Positions 8,532 through 17,765 of a stretch of 43,711 nt of DNA are shown in pieces. The stretch's first letter is position 1, and each line of letters opens with the position of its first letter. The notes beneath the pieces were generated by a model. That model searched no databases. It saw only the letters and a program-made list of their open reading frames with translations, and was not told the DNA's origin. Source of the stretch: Blastocatellia bacterium (lineage in GTDB: Bacteria > Acidobacteriota > Blastocatellia > RBC074); contig JAEUQN010000037.1 of assembly GCA_016789725.1 (NCBI GenBank), forward strand, positions 1-43,711, read 5' to 3'. The position numbers and the translations under genes were made by a program.

Positions 8532-10563
8532 ATTACACCGTCCCGTTCTGTTTGTTGCAAGGCCACTGGCATTTTTCCTCGCGCTCGTCACACCGCTCTG
8601 GGCGCAGGGGCTACCAAGCGGTGGCACTGATCCTGGTGACCCGCTCGTCAATCTGGTGCTGGTCGCGGAAAAGTTGCTGCCAAAATTGCAGGAAGTGATT
8701 GAAAGCCCGCTCGTGGCCGGGTTGGAGAATCTCGCCTTCTGGCTTTCGGTGATCGTGATGATGCTTTCGTTCGCGCGGCTCTTTCGGGAAAACGATGGCG
8801 CAGGCAAAGATTTGTTCTGGTGGTGTATTCGTCTGGGCGTCATCTTCACGATGTTTGGGGCGGGACGCACGATCATCAATACGGCGAGCCAGATTGGCTA
8901 TGACATCATCAACGTCACTGAATTTCGGAAAGTCTTTTGGGATGCGGAACTGGAATTCAATACGAACTACCAGAAATTCACCGAAGGCATGTTCATCGTT
9001 AAAGCGGTGACAAATAACCCGGACGAAGCCATCGGCGCGCTCACGAGTGAAAACACGAACTTCCGCGACATCACCAAATTGCTGGACGTGTCGTCGTGGA
9101 ATCTCGCCAACATTTTCATCGGCGTCACCTTGGGACGGTTCCTGCTCGAATTTGCGCAACTCTTTTTGGCAATTCTCAGCGCGTTGCTCACGATTGCGCT
9201 CCGATTGTTTGCGCCGTTTGCCATTGCGCTGGCGATTGACCGCACGCTCGCACAGCGCATCTCCTATCCCTTTGCGTGGAGCGCAGGCGTGTTCACGATG
9301 GTGACGCCGCTCGTCAGTCACATTCTCGGTTTAGCCGTGTACAGCGCGGGCAATCTCGCCTTCACCATCATCAGCCCGGCGACCGGAATTTTTTCATTGG
9401 ATGAAAACGGCGCGATCACAGGCGATCCGGCGCGCATCACCCAAGCCGTGTATGCCTGCATCATCGTGATGGTCATGATGATGCTGAGTTCGTTGCTGCT
9501 CTTAGCCTCGCCCTACATCAGTTACAAATTGGCGTTTGGACAAATCTTTGAAGCGGTCTCGACGACGGCCTCTGGTTGGATGGGAGCGTTTGCCGCGACG
9601 GGCTTGGAAATCGCGGGGATCAAATATGGCACGGCTTTGCAGCGACAAGCCGCCGAGACACGCATTGAAGGTCAGTCTCAGGCCGAACAAACACGGGCGA
9701 CCGCGATGAAGGACGCGAGCAATGTGACGAGTCGGGCGCAACAAATCCTGGGAATGCAATCGGCGGCGGCGAGTCGTTCGCAGGCATTGGGCGCAATTGC
9801 AGGCGGTTACGCGATGTCAGTGCAGATGGCACAGGCACAACGTACCGCGACACAGGGACTCATTGAACAAGCGCGCGTGCAGCAGGTCGCCAGCATTCAA
9901 GCTGACAAACGATTCGGGCAACAACAAACCACGATCCAAAGCCAGCAGACGGAAAGCGATGTGCGCATTAACCAGGATGAGCGCAATCTGAACACGTTCG
10001 CGAATCGCTCCATGGATTGGGTGGATCACGGGGCTGGAGCCGTCTCTTCTCTGGGAGGGCAATCGCTGCCGCTCTTACCCGCCGTGCGTGATGCCGCCAA
10101 AATGATGACGGCCCCGGCGCGCGGCATTACCGAAACGCTCATCACCGACACGATGACCGATGCGCGCGTTGGCAATGTGCGCCACGCCCGTACCGGTACG
10201 CAGGATAATTACGAAACGACCGCCCAGATGCGCATTGGTACAACCAATCACTATGCCCAGGAAGCCAGCCAAATCGCCGCGCGACAAGCGACAGCCAACA
10301 TCGCGGCAGCCAAAGCGAATCGTGATCTCGCAGCAGGCGGGGTCGAACGCGGCTATCGCCAACAAGTGCAGGGCATCAACTCTGCCTATCAACTCAATCT
10401 CGAAGCCAATCAACTCAACTTTGCTGGCGCTTTGAAGGCGGCTGAAGTCGTGCAGGCTTCCGGCTTGAAAGCGGTCAAGCTCGAACAAATGTCGCAGATC
10501 GTCACCACCCTCAGCCGAGATATTGCGCGGCGGGCAGAACAGACTCTGACGATGCGGTATTGA
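8515..10563 (+). CDS. VirB6/TrbL-like polytopic T4SS channel protein
   Basis: This 682-residue protein begins with a hydrophobic signal/anchor at about residues 10-30 (ending LWAQG). Some six to seven membrane helices follow up to about residue 365, including WLSVIVMMLSFARLF, LFLAILSALLTIALRLF and VMVMMMLSSLLLLA. This is the VirB6/TrbL pattern of the inner-membrane channel. The remaining ~300 residues are hydrophilic and rich in Ala, Gln, Arg and Thr, with predicted helical stretches; such a long soluble tail is typical of TrbL-like members. Start 8515 lies within the end of virB5 with GGGAG nearby. This is the last recognisable transfer gene before the excisionase-like gene. Confidence 0.85.
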   Translation: MHHNHKLHRPVLFVARPLAFFLALVTPLWAQGLPSGGTDPGDPLVNLVLVAEKLLPKLQEVIESPLVAGLENLAFWLSVIVMMLSFARLFRENDGAGKDLFWWCIRLGVIFTMFGAGRTIINTASQIGYDIINVTEFRKVFWDAELEFNTNYQKFTEGMFIVKAVTNNPDEAIGALTSENTNFRDITKLLDVSSWNLANIFIGVTLGRFLLEFAQLFLAILSALLTIALRLFAPFAIALAIDRTLAQRISYPFAWSAGVFTMVTPLVSHILGLAVYSAGNLAFTIISPATGIFSLDENGAITGDPARITQAVYACIIVMVMMMLSSLLLLASPYISYKLAFGQIFEAVSTTASGWMGAFAATGLEIAGIKYGTALQRQAAETRIEGQSQAEQTRATAMKDASNVTSRAQQILGMQSAAASRSQALGAIAGGYAMSVQMAQAQRTATQGLIEQARVQQVASIQADKRFGQQQTTIQSQQTESDVRINQDERNLNTFANRSMDWVDHGAGAVSSLGGQSLPLLPAVRDAAKMMTAPARGITETLITDTMTDARVGNVRHARTGTQDNYETTAQMRIGTTNHYAQEASQIAARQATANIAAAKANRDLAAGGVERGYRQQVQGINSAYQLNLEANQLNFAGALKAAEVVQASGLKAVKLEQMSQIVTTLSRDIARRAEQTLTMRY

Positions 10564-10586
10564 GCAAAATTTGAGCGGAGAGCAAA

Positions 10587-10847
10587 ATGCAAAATACGAA
10601 TGAGACAATTGAAACGACTAACAACAATATTACTGTGGTTAGTACGCCTGTTCATGAAACAGGAATCTATACGCTGAGCGAAGCGGCTCTGTTGAGTAAA
10701 TGCAGCTACTCCACAATTCGCCGCGCGGTCGAAAGCGGACATCTAGCCATCTCATATATTGGGAATCAGCCACGAGTCATCGGAGCAAAATTGTTGGCGT
10801 GGATTGACGCTGGTGGCCTGACGGGTCGAAGTAAGGCAACTATGTAA
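10587..10847 (+). CDS. Excisionase-like HTH DNA-binding protein
   Basis: This 86-residue protein has one winged/MerR-type helix-turn-helix at residues 30-78. The visible pattern is YTLSEAALLSKCSYSTIRRA followed by a wing region with IGNQPRVIGAKLLAWI, the form of the excisionase-family DNA-binding domain. Such small proteins direct recombination or act as regulators. Its position is telling: it is the last gene before the tRNA-Pro attachment site. A GGAG site precedes the ATG. It could instead be a regulator of the transfer operon. No integrase is adjacent, which is unusual for a xis gene. Confidence 0.65.
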   Translation: MQNTNETIETTNNNITVVSTPVHETGIYTLSEAALLSKCSYSTIRRAVESGHLAISYIGNQPRVIGAKLLAWIDAGGLTGRSKATM

Positions 10848-10894
10848 AAGGATTCACGGTACATTTCTACCAAGATATGTGGGCTTAAAAAGCT

Positions 10895-10903
10895 TGCTAT
10901 AAT
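10895..10903 (+). promoter_or_regulatory. Possible extended -10 promoter (TGCTATAAT)
   Basis: TGCTATAAT is a perfect extended -10 match with no good -35 hexamer. It faces the tRNA and attachment region and would start transcription near 10910. No open reading frame follows, so a short RNA of about 100 bases is conceivable. This is weak evidence from a motif only. Confidence 0.3.
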
Positions 10904-10978
10904 AAGGTATATTTGTGAGAGGCAAGCAGCGAGGAAGGCTAACCACGCGACAGCCCAAAGATATTTCTAAATTCTCAT

Positions 10979-10998
10979 GTGGGACAATAAGTGGGACA
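10979..10998. repeat. Direct repeat GTGGGACA x2 near the attachment site
   Basis: GTGGGACA occurs at 10979-10986 and again at 10991-10998, a 12-base period. Short direct repeats close to an att site are typical of integrase arm-type or excisionase binding sites. The function is inferred from position. Confidence 0.4.
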
Positions 10999-11007
10999 GG
11001 AACAGAA

Positions 11008-11029
11008 AAGGCTTCCAATCGGAAGCCTT
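11008..11029 (-). terminator. Rho-independent terminator of tRNA-Pro
   Basis: This is a perfect 9-base stem (AAGGCTTCC / GGAAGCCTT) with a 4-base loop. Read leftward it is followed by TTTTCTG. It lies 17 bases beyond the 3' end of the leftward tRNA gene, so it fits as that gene's terminator. Confidence 0.75.
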
Positions 11030-11044
11030 AACTTATTGATTTAA

Positions 11045-11123
<79 letters not shown>

Positions 11124-11168
11124 CATTGCGAATGGCTGTATTATTCGGGATTACAGCGAAGGGTCATC

Positions 11169-11918
11169 TTACGGAGTGGCTTTCGGATTGTCAACCGGCT
11201 CGATATTCTTTTTCGGCCCGACTTCGATGGAAACCTGCACCAGCCCGGCGCGTGAGAGCCGCACATGCTCGCGGCTGGTTTCAAGGTCAATCTGAATTTG
11301 AAAGCTGCTTTGCCGCCCTGACAGTTGGATCGTTTCCGTGAAAATTTTAGTCACACCAGTGACCCGTGATTCGGGGCCTTCGATCTCAACTGTGCTCGGC
11401 TCTAATCGTGTACCCAGTCGTTCAAAGCCATCGGCCAAAGTTCCCTCAAATTGCGGCTCGACGGACACCGTTTTGCGGAGAGTCGGTTCAAGTTTCAATT
11501 CTACTTTCCCCGGCTCAATCCGTCGCACCTGCACCTTATCAGGATGAAGAACATCTGTTTCTTTTAGCTGAATCACACGTTCCCCGGCGGTTTTACTGCT
11601 CATATCCGCTTTGACTTCCAATTCGTTGGCCGTGATCCCCTGCACCAGATCGCGCGGGCCACGAAGGCGTAAATTCACTGCCGAGGGGACCTCGCTGCTG
11701 ATTTCCAATCCGGCGGGAATGTTCGTAAACTCCAGTGGCACACCAACCAGCATAATATCCCGATCGGGTTGGCGCGAAACGATAAACACCAGAAAAGCGA
11801 CTCCCAAAGACATCAGCGTCAGCCGTCCATTTTCTCTGGCATTTCTTCGGACCCAATCCCAGGAGCGTTCCAGCGGATGAGCATTTTTAGCGGCGGCGGC
11901 GGCGGATTTCCAATTCAA
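11169..11918 (-). CDS. cdaR: YbbR-domain protein CdaR, regulator of the c-di-AMP cyclase
   Basis: This 249-residue protein has one N-terminal membrane helix (about residues 36-50) and an extracytoplasmic part with YbbR-type repeats (IMLVGVPLEFTNIPAGLEI, then similar beta repeats). In Firmicutes and others CdaR binds and modulates the membrane cyclase CdaA, and the two genes are neighbours, as here. The start is taken as TTG at 11918: it overlaps the cdaA stop (TTGA), and a strong AGAGGAGG lies six to seven bases upstream. The C-terminus is short and ends DNPKATP. Recognition is by topology, repeat style and gene order. Confidence 0.85.
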   Translation of the reverse strand: MNWKSAAAAAKNAHPLERSWDWVRRNARENGRLTLMSLGVAFLVFIVSRQPDRDIMLVGVPLEFTNIPAGLEISSEVPSAVNLRLRGPRDLVQGITANELEVKADMSSKTAGERVIQLKETDVLHPDKVQVRRIEPGKVELKLEPTLRKTVSVEPQFEGTLADGFERLGTRLEPSTVEIEGPESRVTGVTKIFTETIQLSGRQSSFQIQIDLETSREHVRLSRAGLVQVSIEVGPKKNIEPVDNPKATP

Positions 11919-12859
11919 GACTTAACCTCCTCTGGCAATTTTTCCCCGAATGGCTCGGAGCGTTCCTGGATGCTTCTGATGCTGGTCTGCCGCTCATCAA
12001 GAATATTTTGTATTTTCAAATCGTGATCGCGCTCTTCCGCTTCGAGCGCTTCGGCTTCTTCGTCAGTGTGCCACGGCTCCAACGCCTGTTGAATCAAGCG
12101 ACGCAAACGTGGTGCATCCAGTTCGCGTGTTAACCGCCCTCCCACCGCAAAGGAAATGGTTCCCGTTTCTTCCGAAACGACGACCGCGCAGGCATCTGTA
12201 TCTTCCGTAATCCCAATCGCGGCACGATGTCGCGTGCCTAATTCCCGTGCGGTGCGGGGGTCCTGGGTCAATGGTAGGAAGCAAGAGGCCGCTGCCAGCC
12301 GATGCTTACTGATAATGGCGGCCCCATCATGCAACGGCGTATTCGTATTAAAAATGGTCACCAACAAATCGTAGGTCAGTCGCGCGTCCAGTCGAATGCC
12401 ACTTTCGATATAGGTCTTCAACCCCACATCTCGTTCCAGAATAATCAAGGCCCCGACCTTTTCGCCCGCCAAATCCATTGCCGCCTGGACAACATCGTCA
12501 TACCAACTATGTTCATGCGCATTGGCGCGGCGACGTACGCGCGCAAAAGGCTGCCGGAAATTTTTGCCAAAATGCAGCAAAGCGGCGCGCAGTTCACGCT
12601 GGAATAACACGATGATGCCGAACCCCAAATACATCACCGCATTGCGCAGCACCCATTCCACCGTATCCAGCCCAAACCACCGCGCGACTTGATACAAAAT
12701 CGCCAACGCGACCAATCCTGCTGCCATCTGCACCGCGCGTGTCCCTCGAATCAACCGCAAAACCTCGTAAGCCAAAAACGCAACGATACAAATATCAAGC
12801 AGGTCTTTCCATCCGATAGTCGGGAAGAAAGATCTGAGTTGAAAAACAAGTTCAGACAT
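11915..12859 (-). CDS. cdaA: Diadenylate cyclase CdaA (DAC domain)
   Basis: This 314-residue protein has three N-terminal membrane helices (up to about residue 88) and then the DisA_N/DAC domain, which makes cyclic di-AMP from two ATP. The DAC signatures are clear: DGAAII at 178-183 and GTRHRAAIG at 208-216, with the DGA and RHR catalytic/binding residues intact. A charged C-terminal extension (about 270-314), partly coiled-coil, goes beyond the shortest family members. Start ATG 12859 is chosen over the in-frame TTG at 12874. It is first in a two-gene unit with cdaR; the promoter should be in the spacer 12860-13037, where no strong boxes are seen. Confidence 0.93.
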   Translation of the reverse strand: MSELVFQLRSFFPTIGWKDLLDICIVAFLAYEVLRLIRGTRAVQMAAGLVALAILYQVARWFGLDTVEWVLRNAVMYLGFGIIVLFQRELRAALLHFGKNFRQPFARVRRRANAHEHSWYDDVVQAAMDLAGEKVGALIILERDVGLKTYIESGIRLDARLTYDLLVTIFNTNTPLHDGAAIISKHRLAAASCFLPLTQDPRTARELGTRHRAAIGITEDTDACAVVVSEETGTISFAVGGRLTRELDAPRLRRLIQQALEPWHTDEEAEALEAEERDHDLKIQNILDERQTSIRSIQERSEPFGEKLPEEVKS

Positions 12860-13037
12860 GGGAATCAATGCCAAGTTTGTCTTCTGAAAATATGTTACGA
12901 ACGATGCTATCTAGCGGTGCAAGGATAACATAGAACTATGGCCCGGAAATACGAGGACTCCGCAAAGCAATGAAAAAAACTTAACGTCACCCCACAGATG
13001 AAGATAAGTGACAGAATTTATATGGAATGAAGAATCG

Positions 13038-15374
13038 TCATTTACTTTCCATCAGAATTCTCTGATACGTTTGCCGCGCGTGATCGTAGGCTTTTTCAGC
13101 CTCACCGCGTTCCCTGGCCGAAATCTTTGGCGCTTTTTGTGTCCAGCATTGATCCACTGCTTTCAGGCACCATTCCGCGCTTTTTTGCGACGCACGAATC
13201 GGTTGATTGTTGACGAGGATGAAGATTGGATTTGTGTGCGACGAAGGAAACACGCGCAAGGCAACCCAACTGCTTTTCGCAATAGGGATGTCAAATTGCA
13301 AATCCTGCATCTTTCCATCGGCCACAATGGTTTGCCGCGCGACCGCTTCGCCATTGACGATCAATTCCACTGGCACTTCGCGTGATTGCCCGATGCGCGC
13401 GCGCTCCAATTCCCAGTATGGTTTTTGATCAAGGCGACCCTGCTGAATGGCTTCGACCTCTGACATTTGGCGCGCTGCTCGACGGCCAGCGGTTTCGTCG
13501 GTTCCAGTACGTAAATCAGGATTCAACTGCTCATCCAAACGTGCGGCCACTTTCGCCGTCACGCGCACCCTTCCCGGCTGACTCAATTTCACCTCGCTGT
13601 TGTTCGTACCCATCTGCACACCGTTGACAGCAAAGTCGAGCAGATGGCTTTTGCCGTCGGACACATAATTGCGCCCCATTTTGATTCCTTCCACCCAGGC
13701 TTCGTAATTTAGTTTTCCGTCGAGTTTCACGTAACTGCGACCTAAGCCGACGCGCTCGCCGTAAATGCAGGGGAAGTCGGTCTCGCCGCTGATGCGCGTG
13801 CGAAAACCTACATTCAAGGTGTGATACCAGATGTTCAGCTCCCACGGCGCGGGCGTGTCTACGGTCGAGATGAAATCCACGGCGTCGTGCGTCACATCTA
13901 CGATGTATTCGTTCGCGCCAATGCCGTCAAACTTGGGGACTTCATAGCTCGGCAATGCGCCGGGTTTAATTTCCAAGCCCCAGCCCGAATGCGCAAAGCC
14001 GACAACTGCGCCCTGTGCTTTCCCCCATTTGAGAATTGGCAAATCCCACGTCGGCCAATCTTCGATGACTTTGGTGTTCGGATAGTCCTGCTCTTTCAGC
14101 CGCAGCATCACGAGATGCCCAGTATGACTTGACGGAAAGCCTGACACCTCCAAGTCATAGCGCATCAGGTAATCGGGTTGCGAAAGCTTGTTGTCTTTAG
14201 CCTCAAAAAATTGTTTCTGGTAGTAGTAACACGGCCCCCACGTCAGCACGCTGCCAATCTTCAAATCTTCGCCGAGAATGTGGCGCATCATATCGTCCGG
14301 CTGCACGCCCTGCGACGGCGTTTCGTAGTGCAGACAACCCGCCGCGTGAATGTGATGATCGCCCGAAATCCAACCCAATTTGGCAAGGTCAATCCAACGT
14401 TCAAGCTTGAAGCCGAGCGTCTGCGGTTTGCCCGCAAGCACGTTGACCGTTTGCGTTTTGACCAGATATTCCGGCCCACGCGTGAATTCAATTTGGTATT
14501 CGCCTGCGGGTAATTTTACCTTTTCGCCATGACTGCGATAAATCTGTGGATGAAAGTGAAAATCGGGCGCAAGCCGCTTGGCCTGCGAAGGATAAATATG
14601 ACCTTGCTTATCCCGGATGATGAACGAAGCCGTCGTCGCTTGCCCCTTTTCATCTCGAACATTGAAAGTAACTTCTGTCGAAGGTTTGCAGGTGAACAAA
14701 ATATCCACGTCATTGCGAAAGCCGATGTCCTGCGAACCTTGCCCCACGTTAAAGCTCACCTTCGCTTCACGCTTGCCCGCGTCGCGGCTGTATAGTTGGA
14801 TGATTCGGTATTCCAGATTCAACCCCGACAATTGCGGCTTCATCGGCGGCTTTGTGTACATACTCAAATCCAGCCAGCGATCTCGGACATCGCTGGGCTT
14901 GATGGTTTGTTCGGGGCGTGGATTCGTCGCAAAGCCACTTTTCCCGCGCGAATAAACTTTCAGCGCATTCACGCTTTCCGCTTTGAGTTCCGCCGTCACA
15001 CCTGCTTCGTTGTGAATTTTAACGAGGAACGTGCGCCAACCGTTTTCGACGAGTTCAGGTTTGGCTTTTGCTTGCGTAACTTTGACGCGACTTTCGGGAT
15101 TGATATGAATTTCGTAGAGGCAATAGCTGTCGAGAATATCCTGAATTTGCCGTGCCGCGTTCGCTGCATCGGGCTGGGTGGTCGCGCGTTCCAGAGCTTG
15201 TTTATCCGCTCGACTGAGCGGCGCACCAAGATAGTCGAGCGTTTCGATCAGTCGTCTGACCTGGGCGGCAAGCGGTTGCAATTCGACCTGAAGCACAAGC
15301 GAATCCGCGCTCGAAACAACGGTAAAAAAACAGACACAAACACAATGCGCAAGTAAACGGTGCCAGGATTTCAT
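13038..15374 (-). CDS. Secreted CehA/McbA-family (PHP-like) metallohydrolase
   Basis: This 778-residue exported protein has an N-terminal signal peptide (VCFFTVVSSADS). About 300 residues follow that look like beta-rich carbohydrate-binding or Ig-like segments. The metal-dependent domain carries GDHHIHAAGCLHY at about residues 335-347, then VLTWGPCYYY, GFAHSGWG and a late TDFPCIYGER segment. The DHHIH pattern and spacing fit the CehA/McbA PHP-type phosphoesterase family. The substrate cannot be told. Start 15374 has AAAGGAACC just upstream. It stands alone, preceded by a repeat spacer. The C-terminal part beyond about 600 resembles a beta-sandwich. Confidence 0.75.
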   Translation of the reverse strand: MKSWHRLLAHCVCVCFFTVVSSADSLVLQVELQPLAAQVRRLIETLDYLGAPLSRADKQALERATTQPDAANAARQIQDILDSYCLYEIHINPESRVKVTQAKAKPELVENGWRTFLVKIHNEAGVTAELKAESVNALKVYSRGKSGFATNPRPEQTIKPSDVRDRWLDLSMYTKPPMKPQLSGLNLEYRIIQLYSRDAGKREAKVSFNVGQGSQDIGFRNDVDILFTCKPSTEVTFNVRDEKGQATTASFIIRDKQGHIYPSQAKRLAPDFHFHPQIYRSHGEKVKLPAGEYQIEFTRGPEYLVKTQTVNVLAGKPQTLGFKLERWIDLAKLGWISGDHHIHAAGCLHYETPSQGVQPDDMMRHILGEDLKIGSVLTWGPCYYYQKQFFEAKDNKLSQPDYLMRYDLEVSGFPSSHTGHLVMLRLKEQDYPNTKVIEDWPTWDLPILKWGKAQGAVVGFAHSGWGLEIKPGALPSYEVPKFDGIGANEYIVDVTHDAVDFISTVDTPAPWELNIWYHTLNVGFRTRISGETDFPCIYGERVGLGRSYVKLDGKLNYEAWVEGIKMGRNYVSDGKSHLLDFAVNGVQMGTNNSEVKLSQPGRVRVTAKVAARLDEQLNPDLRTGTDETAGRRAARQMSEVEAIQQGRLDQKPYWELERARIGQSREVPVELIVNGEAVARQTIVADGKMQDLQFDIPIAKSSWVALRVFPSSHTNPIFILVNNQPIRASQKSAEWCLKAVDQCWTQKAPKISARERGEAEKAYDHARQTYQRILMESK

Positions 15375-15451
15375 GTGGTTCCTTTCTGTTGACTCAAGCG
15401 GCCTGAATGCAAGGCAAAAATATAGCTTTCGAGAAAAAGGTTTTCCGGCTT

Positions 15452-15569
15452 AACCACGGGGAACACAGGGAACACGGGGAAGGAAAAACCGGCAAACGCA
15501 AGCAATGACAATCTTTGTGCTGATCTGAAAACCAAGAGACTCCCCGTGCGCCCCATGTTCCCCGTGGTT
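15452..15569. repeat. Inverted tandem-repeat spacer (CCACGGGGA type)
   Basis: The left arm from 15452 (AACCACGGGGAACACAGGGA and onward) pairs with the right arm at 15541-15569. The loop is about 58 bases. The unit family is the same as at 7561-7625 inside the conjugative element. It fills most of the 15375-15609 spacer, in which no gene is seen. Confidence 0.88.
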
Positions 15570-15609
15570 TTCTTTTTCTTAAACGCTATAGCATTCTTCT
15601 CAGGCTTCC

Positions 15610-16023
15610 CTATTGCCGGGAGGCCCAGTAAGCCCAGCCATAAACGACGGTGCAATACGTCCAAAAGCAGACAAAGAGAATGTGGACCAGGGTTTCGAAT
15701 CGCTTGCCACGCCATAACTGAGTGTCGTAGACAAAAAACTGAAAGAACAACCGAACTGCCCAAAAAACAGTGAATCCCAACAAAATCACTTGGGCCAAAC
15801 GGCTTCGACTCAACAATTCATCGCTGCAGAAAAACGTCAGCGCGCCGAACATCAGCACGACCAGTGCGATGAAAAAGGTATGCACCTGCATCAATTGACG
15901 ATTGAGTAAAGAAAGCCGTGCGAGTTCAACGGCCCAATCGCACCACCGGGGCAAAATAAGATGCACCAGCGCCAACAGGATCAGCACGATTCCAATGATT
16001 TTCAGGTGAATGACAAGATTCAT
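15610..16023 (-). CDS. Four-helix membrane protein of unknown function
   Basis: This 137-residue protein is almost entirely hydrophobic, with about four membrane helices (near residues 8-25, 47-66, 77-95 and 110-130). I do not recognise the family. The start at 16023 is chosen because ATGA overlaps the stop codon of the methyltransferase gene, a sign of translational coupling; a longer frame to 16170 would overlap that gene further. It is third in a coupled set with the methyltransferase and the DUF2071 protein, so all three probably act together at the membrane. Conserved-looking features include WCDWAVELARLSLLNRQ between helices 1 and 2 and a Trp/Tyr-rich C-terminus. Confidence 0.75.
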   Translation of the reverse strand: MNLVIHLKIIGIVLILLALVHLILPRWCDWAVELARLSLLNRQLMQVHTFFIALVVLMFGALTFFCSDELLSRSRLAQVILLGFTVFWAVRLFFQFFVYDTQLWRGKRFETLVHILFVCFWTYCTVVYGWAYWASRQ

Positions 16024-16784
16024 TGTTTGCCCAAACAAAAGGCGCTCACAAAAGGCGTGAGTTTCAATTCGCGCATCACGGCAAAATTCGCAGATCGTGC
16101 TGTATGCAACCAAACGGAATGCGCCAGAAAGTGCCAGGCACCTGGCCCAAAGGCCAGAAAGTTCGGCCAATCACGTAAATGCTCTACCACAATTACTTTG
16201 CCTTGTGGTCGCAACACGCGATGCAATTCGGCAAAAAATGAAAGACGCGAGGCTTCGGCGCGCAATTCATGCGCAGTAAAAATCACGAAGACGACGTCGC
16301 AGCTTTGTTCCGTCAGCGGTAGCTCTCGAAAATCGGCAGAGATCGCGGGCAACGCTGCGAGCGTCAAAGATCGCGCCCGTTTGATCGCCGGCTCAGTCAT
16401 TTGCGTCGGCTCATAAATATCTAAAATCTGCCAATGCGAGTGCGGATACAGTTGCATCAGCAACCCGCTCGTTTCGTCCAGACCCGCATGGATATTGACG
16501 CAAACGGACGGCGACGGTGCCAGCAATTCCCGCAGCCATTCAAACTGATAGAGCGGCGAACGATCATACACATAATGCGAAACCGCCAGCGAAGCGACGC
16601 CCCAGAATACCGTCACCAGGATCGCGGCAATCAATCCAACCCGCAACCACATTGCTAAATCCATCGTCCGCAACAACACAATCCCCGTCACGCTAAGCGA
16701 CAAGGCAGCGGCGTAAAACGTCCAGTTATACTGAAAAATCTGGATTGCTCCCTGATATGAGTGGCGTGTGATTTTACCGTTCAT
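16020..16784 (-). CDS. Membrane-anchored class I SAM-dependent methyltransferase
   Basis: This 254-residue protein has two N-terminal membrane helices (about residues 22-36 and 44-62), then a methyltransferase domain. The SAM-binding motif I region is VNIHAGLDETSG, a variant of the usual acidic Gly-rich loop. ILDIYEP follows as motif II, CDVVFVIFTAHEL as the motif IV/post-I region, and a late FFAELHRVLRPQGKVIVVEHLRD typical of methyltransf_11. Start 16784 overlaps the stop of the DUF2071 gene (ATGA). The substrate is unknown; the anchor and neighbours suggest a lipid or quinone-like membrane substrate, but this is inference. Confidence 0.82.
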   Translation of the reverse strand: MNGKITRHSYQGAIQIFQYNWTFYAAALSLSVTGIVLLRTMDLAMWLRVGLIAAILVTVFWGVASLAVSHYVYDRSPLYQFEWLRELLAPSPSVCVNIHAGLDETSGLLMQLYPHSHWQILDIYEPTQMTEPAIKRARSLTLAALPAISADFRELPLTEQSCDVVFVIFTAHELRAEASRLSFFAELHRVLRPQGKVIVVEHLRDWPNFLAFGPGAWHFLAHSVWLHTARSANFAVMRELKLTPFVSAFCLGKQ

Positions 16785-17542
16785 GTGGTTTTGATTTGTT
16801 CGACTACGCCACGTTCCCAAAGATACGGAATATCCGTGACGTAAAACGCGCTGGCCAAAATTGGCGTCACACCGCGAAAGATTGGATGCGCAAAAAACGT
16901 CGCCTTTTTCACTTCGACCGTCGCCAAACACGGATGCCATTCGCTGCGCACGCCTTTGATGATGATGACAGAATTCGTTTGGCGTTCGTAACTGAAGGTA
17001 TGCGGCAACGGCCCGGCAAAGCGCAACGCCGCGCGCAAATCCGGGAACGGCGAACTGGCGGGCAACGTCGCAGCGGCCTCGGACACATCGGCCACCACGT
17101 GCAAGTCCGCTTCCGCCTGAGGCGTGGTAATTTGCAGTTCAAATTTCTCCGGCGCAAGGCTCGTCATCTGCACTATAGCTCGGCAATAATTATAGCTCGT
17201 CATCAGATTGCCAAGCATCGCCATGCTCGTTTTGTTGGTATCGCTGCGCAAAATTTTCAGCCCGCGCAAATTCCGCCCCGCGTGATTTTGATAGCGCGTG
17301 AAAATGCGATAGCCCGTCAGAAAAAAATCCTGTCCCAGAAACGCAGGCATAAAACTCGGTCGCAGTTGTTTGGTTTGCACCATCGCAATCGCCACGAAGC
17401 CGAAATCTTCGTATGTGTCCAGCGTCATTTCCGGCGTCAGCAACGGCGTCAACACGGCGTGCGGCAACGCGTACGTCAGCACCAACGAAAAATCGAAGTG
17501 CGCTTTGGTGGCAAAAGGATGCCGTTTCAGTAAGTACAGCAT
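16781..17542 (-). CDS. DUF2071-like protein
   Basis: This 253-residue soluble protein begins MLYLLKRHPFATKAHFDFSL and contains FVAIAMVQTKQLRP, QDFFLTGYRIFTRY and a C-terminal FRGVTPILASAFYVTDIPYLW. The pattern resembles DUF2071/YqjF proteins, which share a fold with acetoacetate decarboxylase-like proteins. No catalytic residue can be named safely. It is first of three overlapping genes with the methyltransferase and a membrane protein. The 223-base spacer between lpxA and this gene (17543-17765) shows no convincing gene or repeat. Confidence 0.6.
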   Translation of the reverse strand: MLYLLKRHPFATKAHFDFSLVLTYALPHAVLTPLLTPEMTLDTYEDFGFVAIAMVQTKQLRPSFMPAFLGQDFFLTGYRIFTRYQNHAGRNLRGLKILRSDTNKTSMAMLGNLMTSYNYCRAIVQMTSLAPEKFELQITTPQAEADLHVVADVSEAAATLPASSPFPDLRAALRFAGPLPHTFSYERQTNSVIIIKGVRSEWHPCLATVEVKKATFFAHPIFRGVTPILASAFYVTDIPYLWERGVVEQIKTT

Positions 17543-17765
17543 GTGTCAGCCCCGGTGAATCCGAATGAATTTATAAAAGAGGGAGCGATCCATCTGGCTC
17601 AATTTCTGCGACCTTTCGTGCTGATACGAAAAGGGGTCGTCGAGCCAGGCTATGATGTCCTGCGATGGCGGAAAAATCCAACGAAACCAGATCAAGGCAT
17701 CATTGTTTGCGACGAGCCTGACACATTCATCAGATGCGACCTGTGCGCGGCAACTTGACTCAGCG

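Noticed and set aside
8611..9321. Leftward 236-residue frame inside virB6
   Set aside because: Charged, low-complexity product rich in Arg and Glu, antisense to a clear membrane protein; a mirror of its codon bias.
16796..17533. Rightward 245-residue frame opposite the DUF2071 gene
   Set aside because: Arg/His-rich without family features; the leftward gene is coupled to its neighbours.
17543..17758. Rightward 71-residue GTG frame between DUF2071 and lpxA genes
   Set aside because: No ribosome site, no recognisable features, opposite to all neighbours; probably chance.
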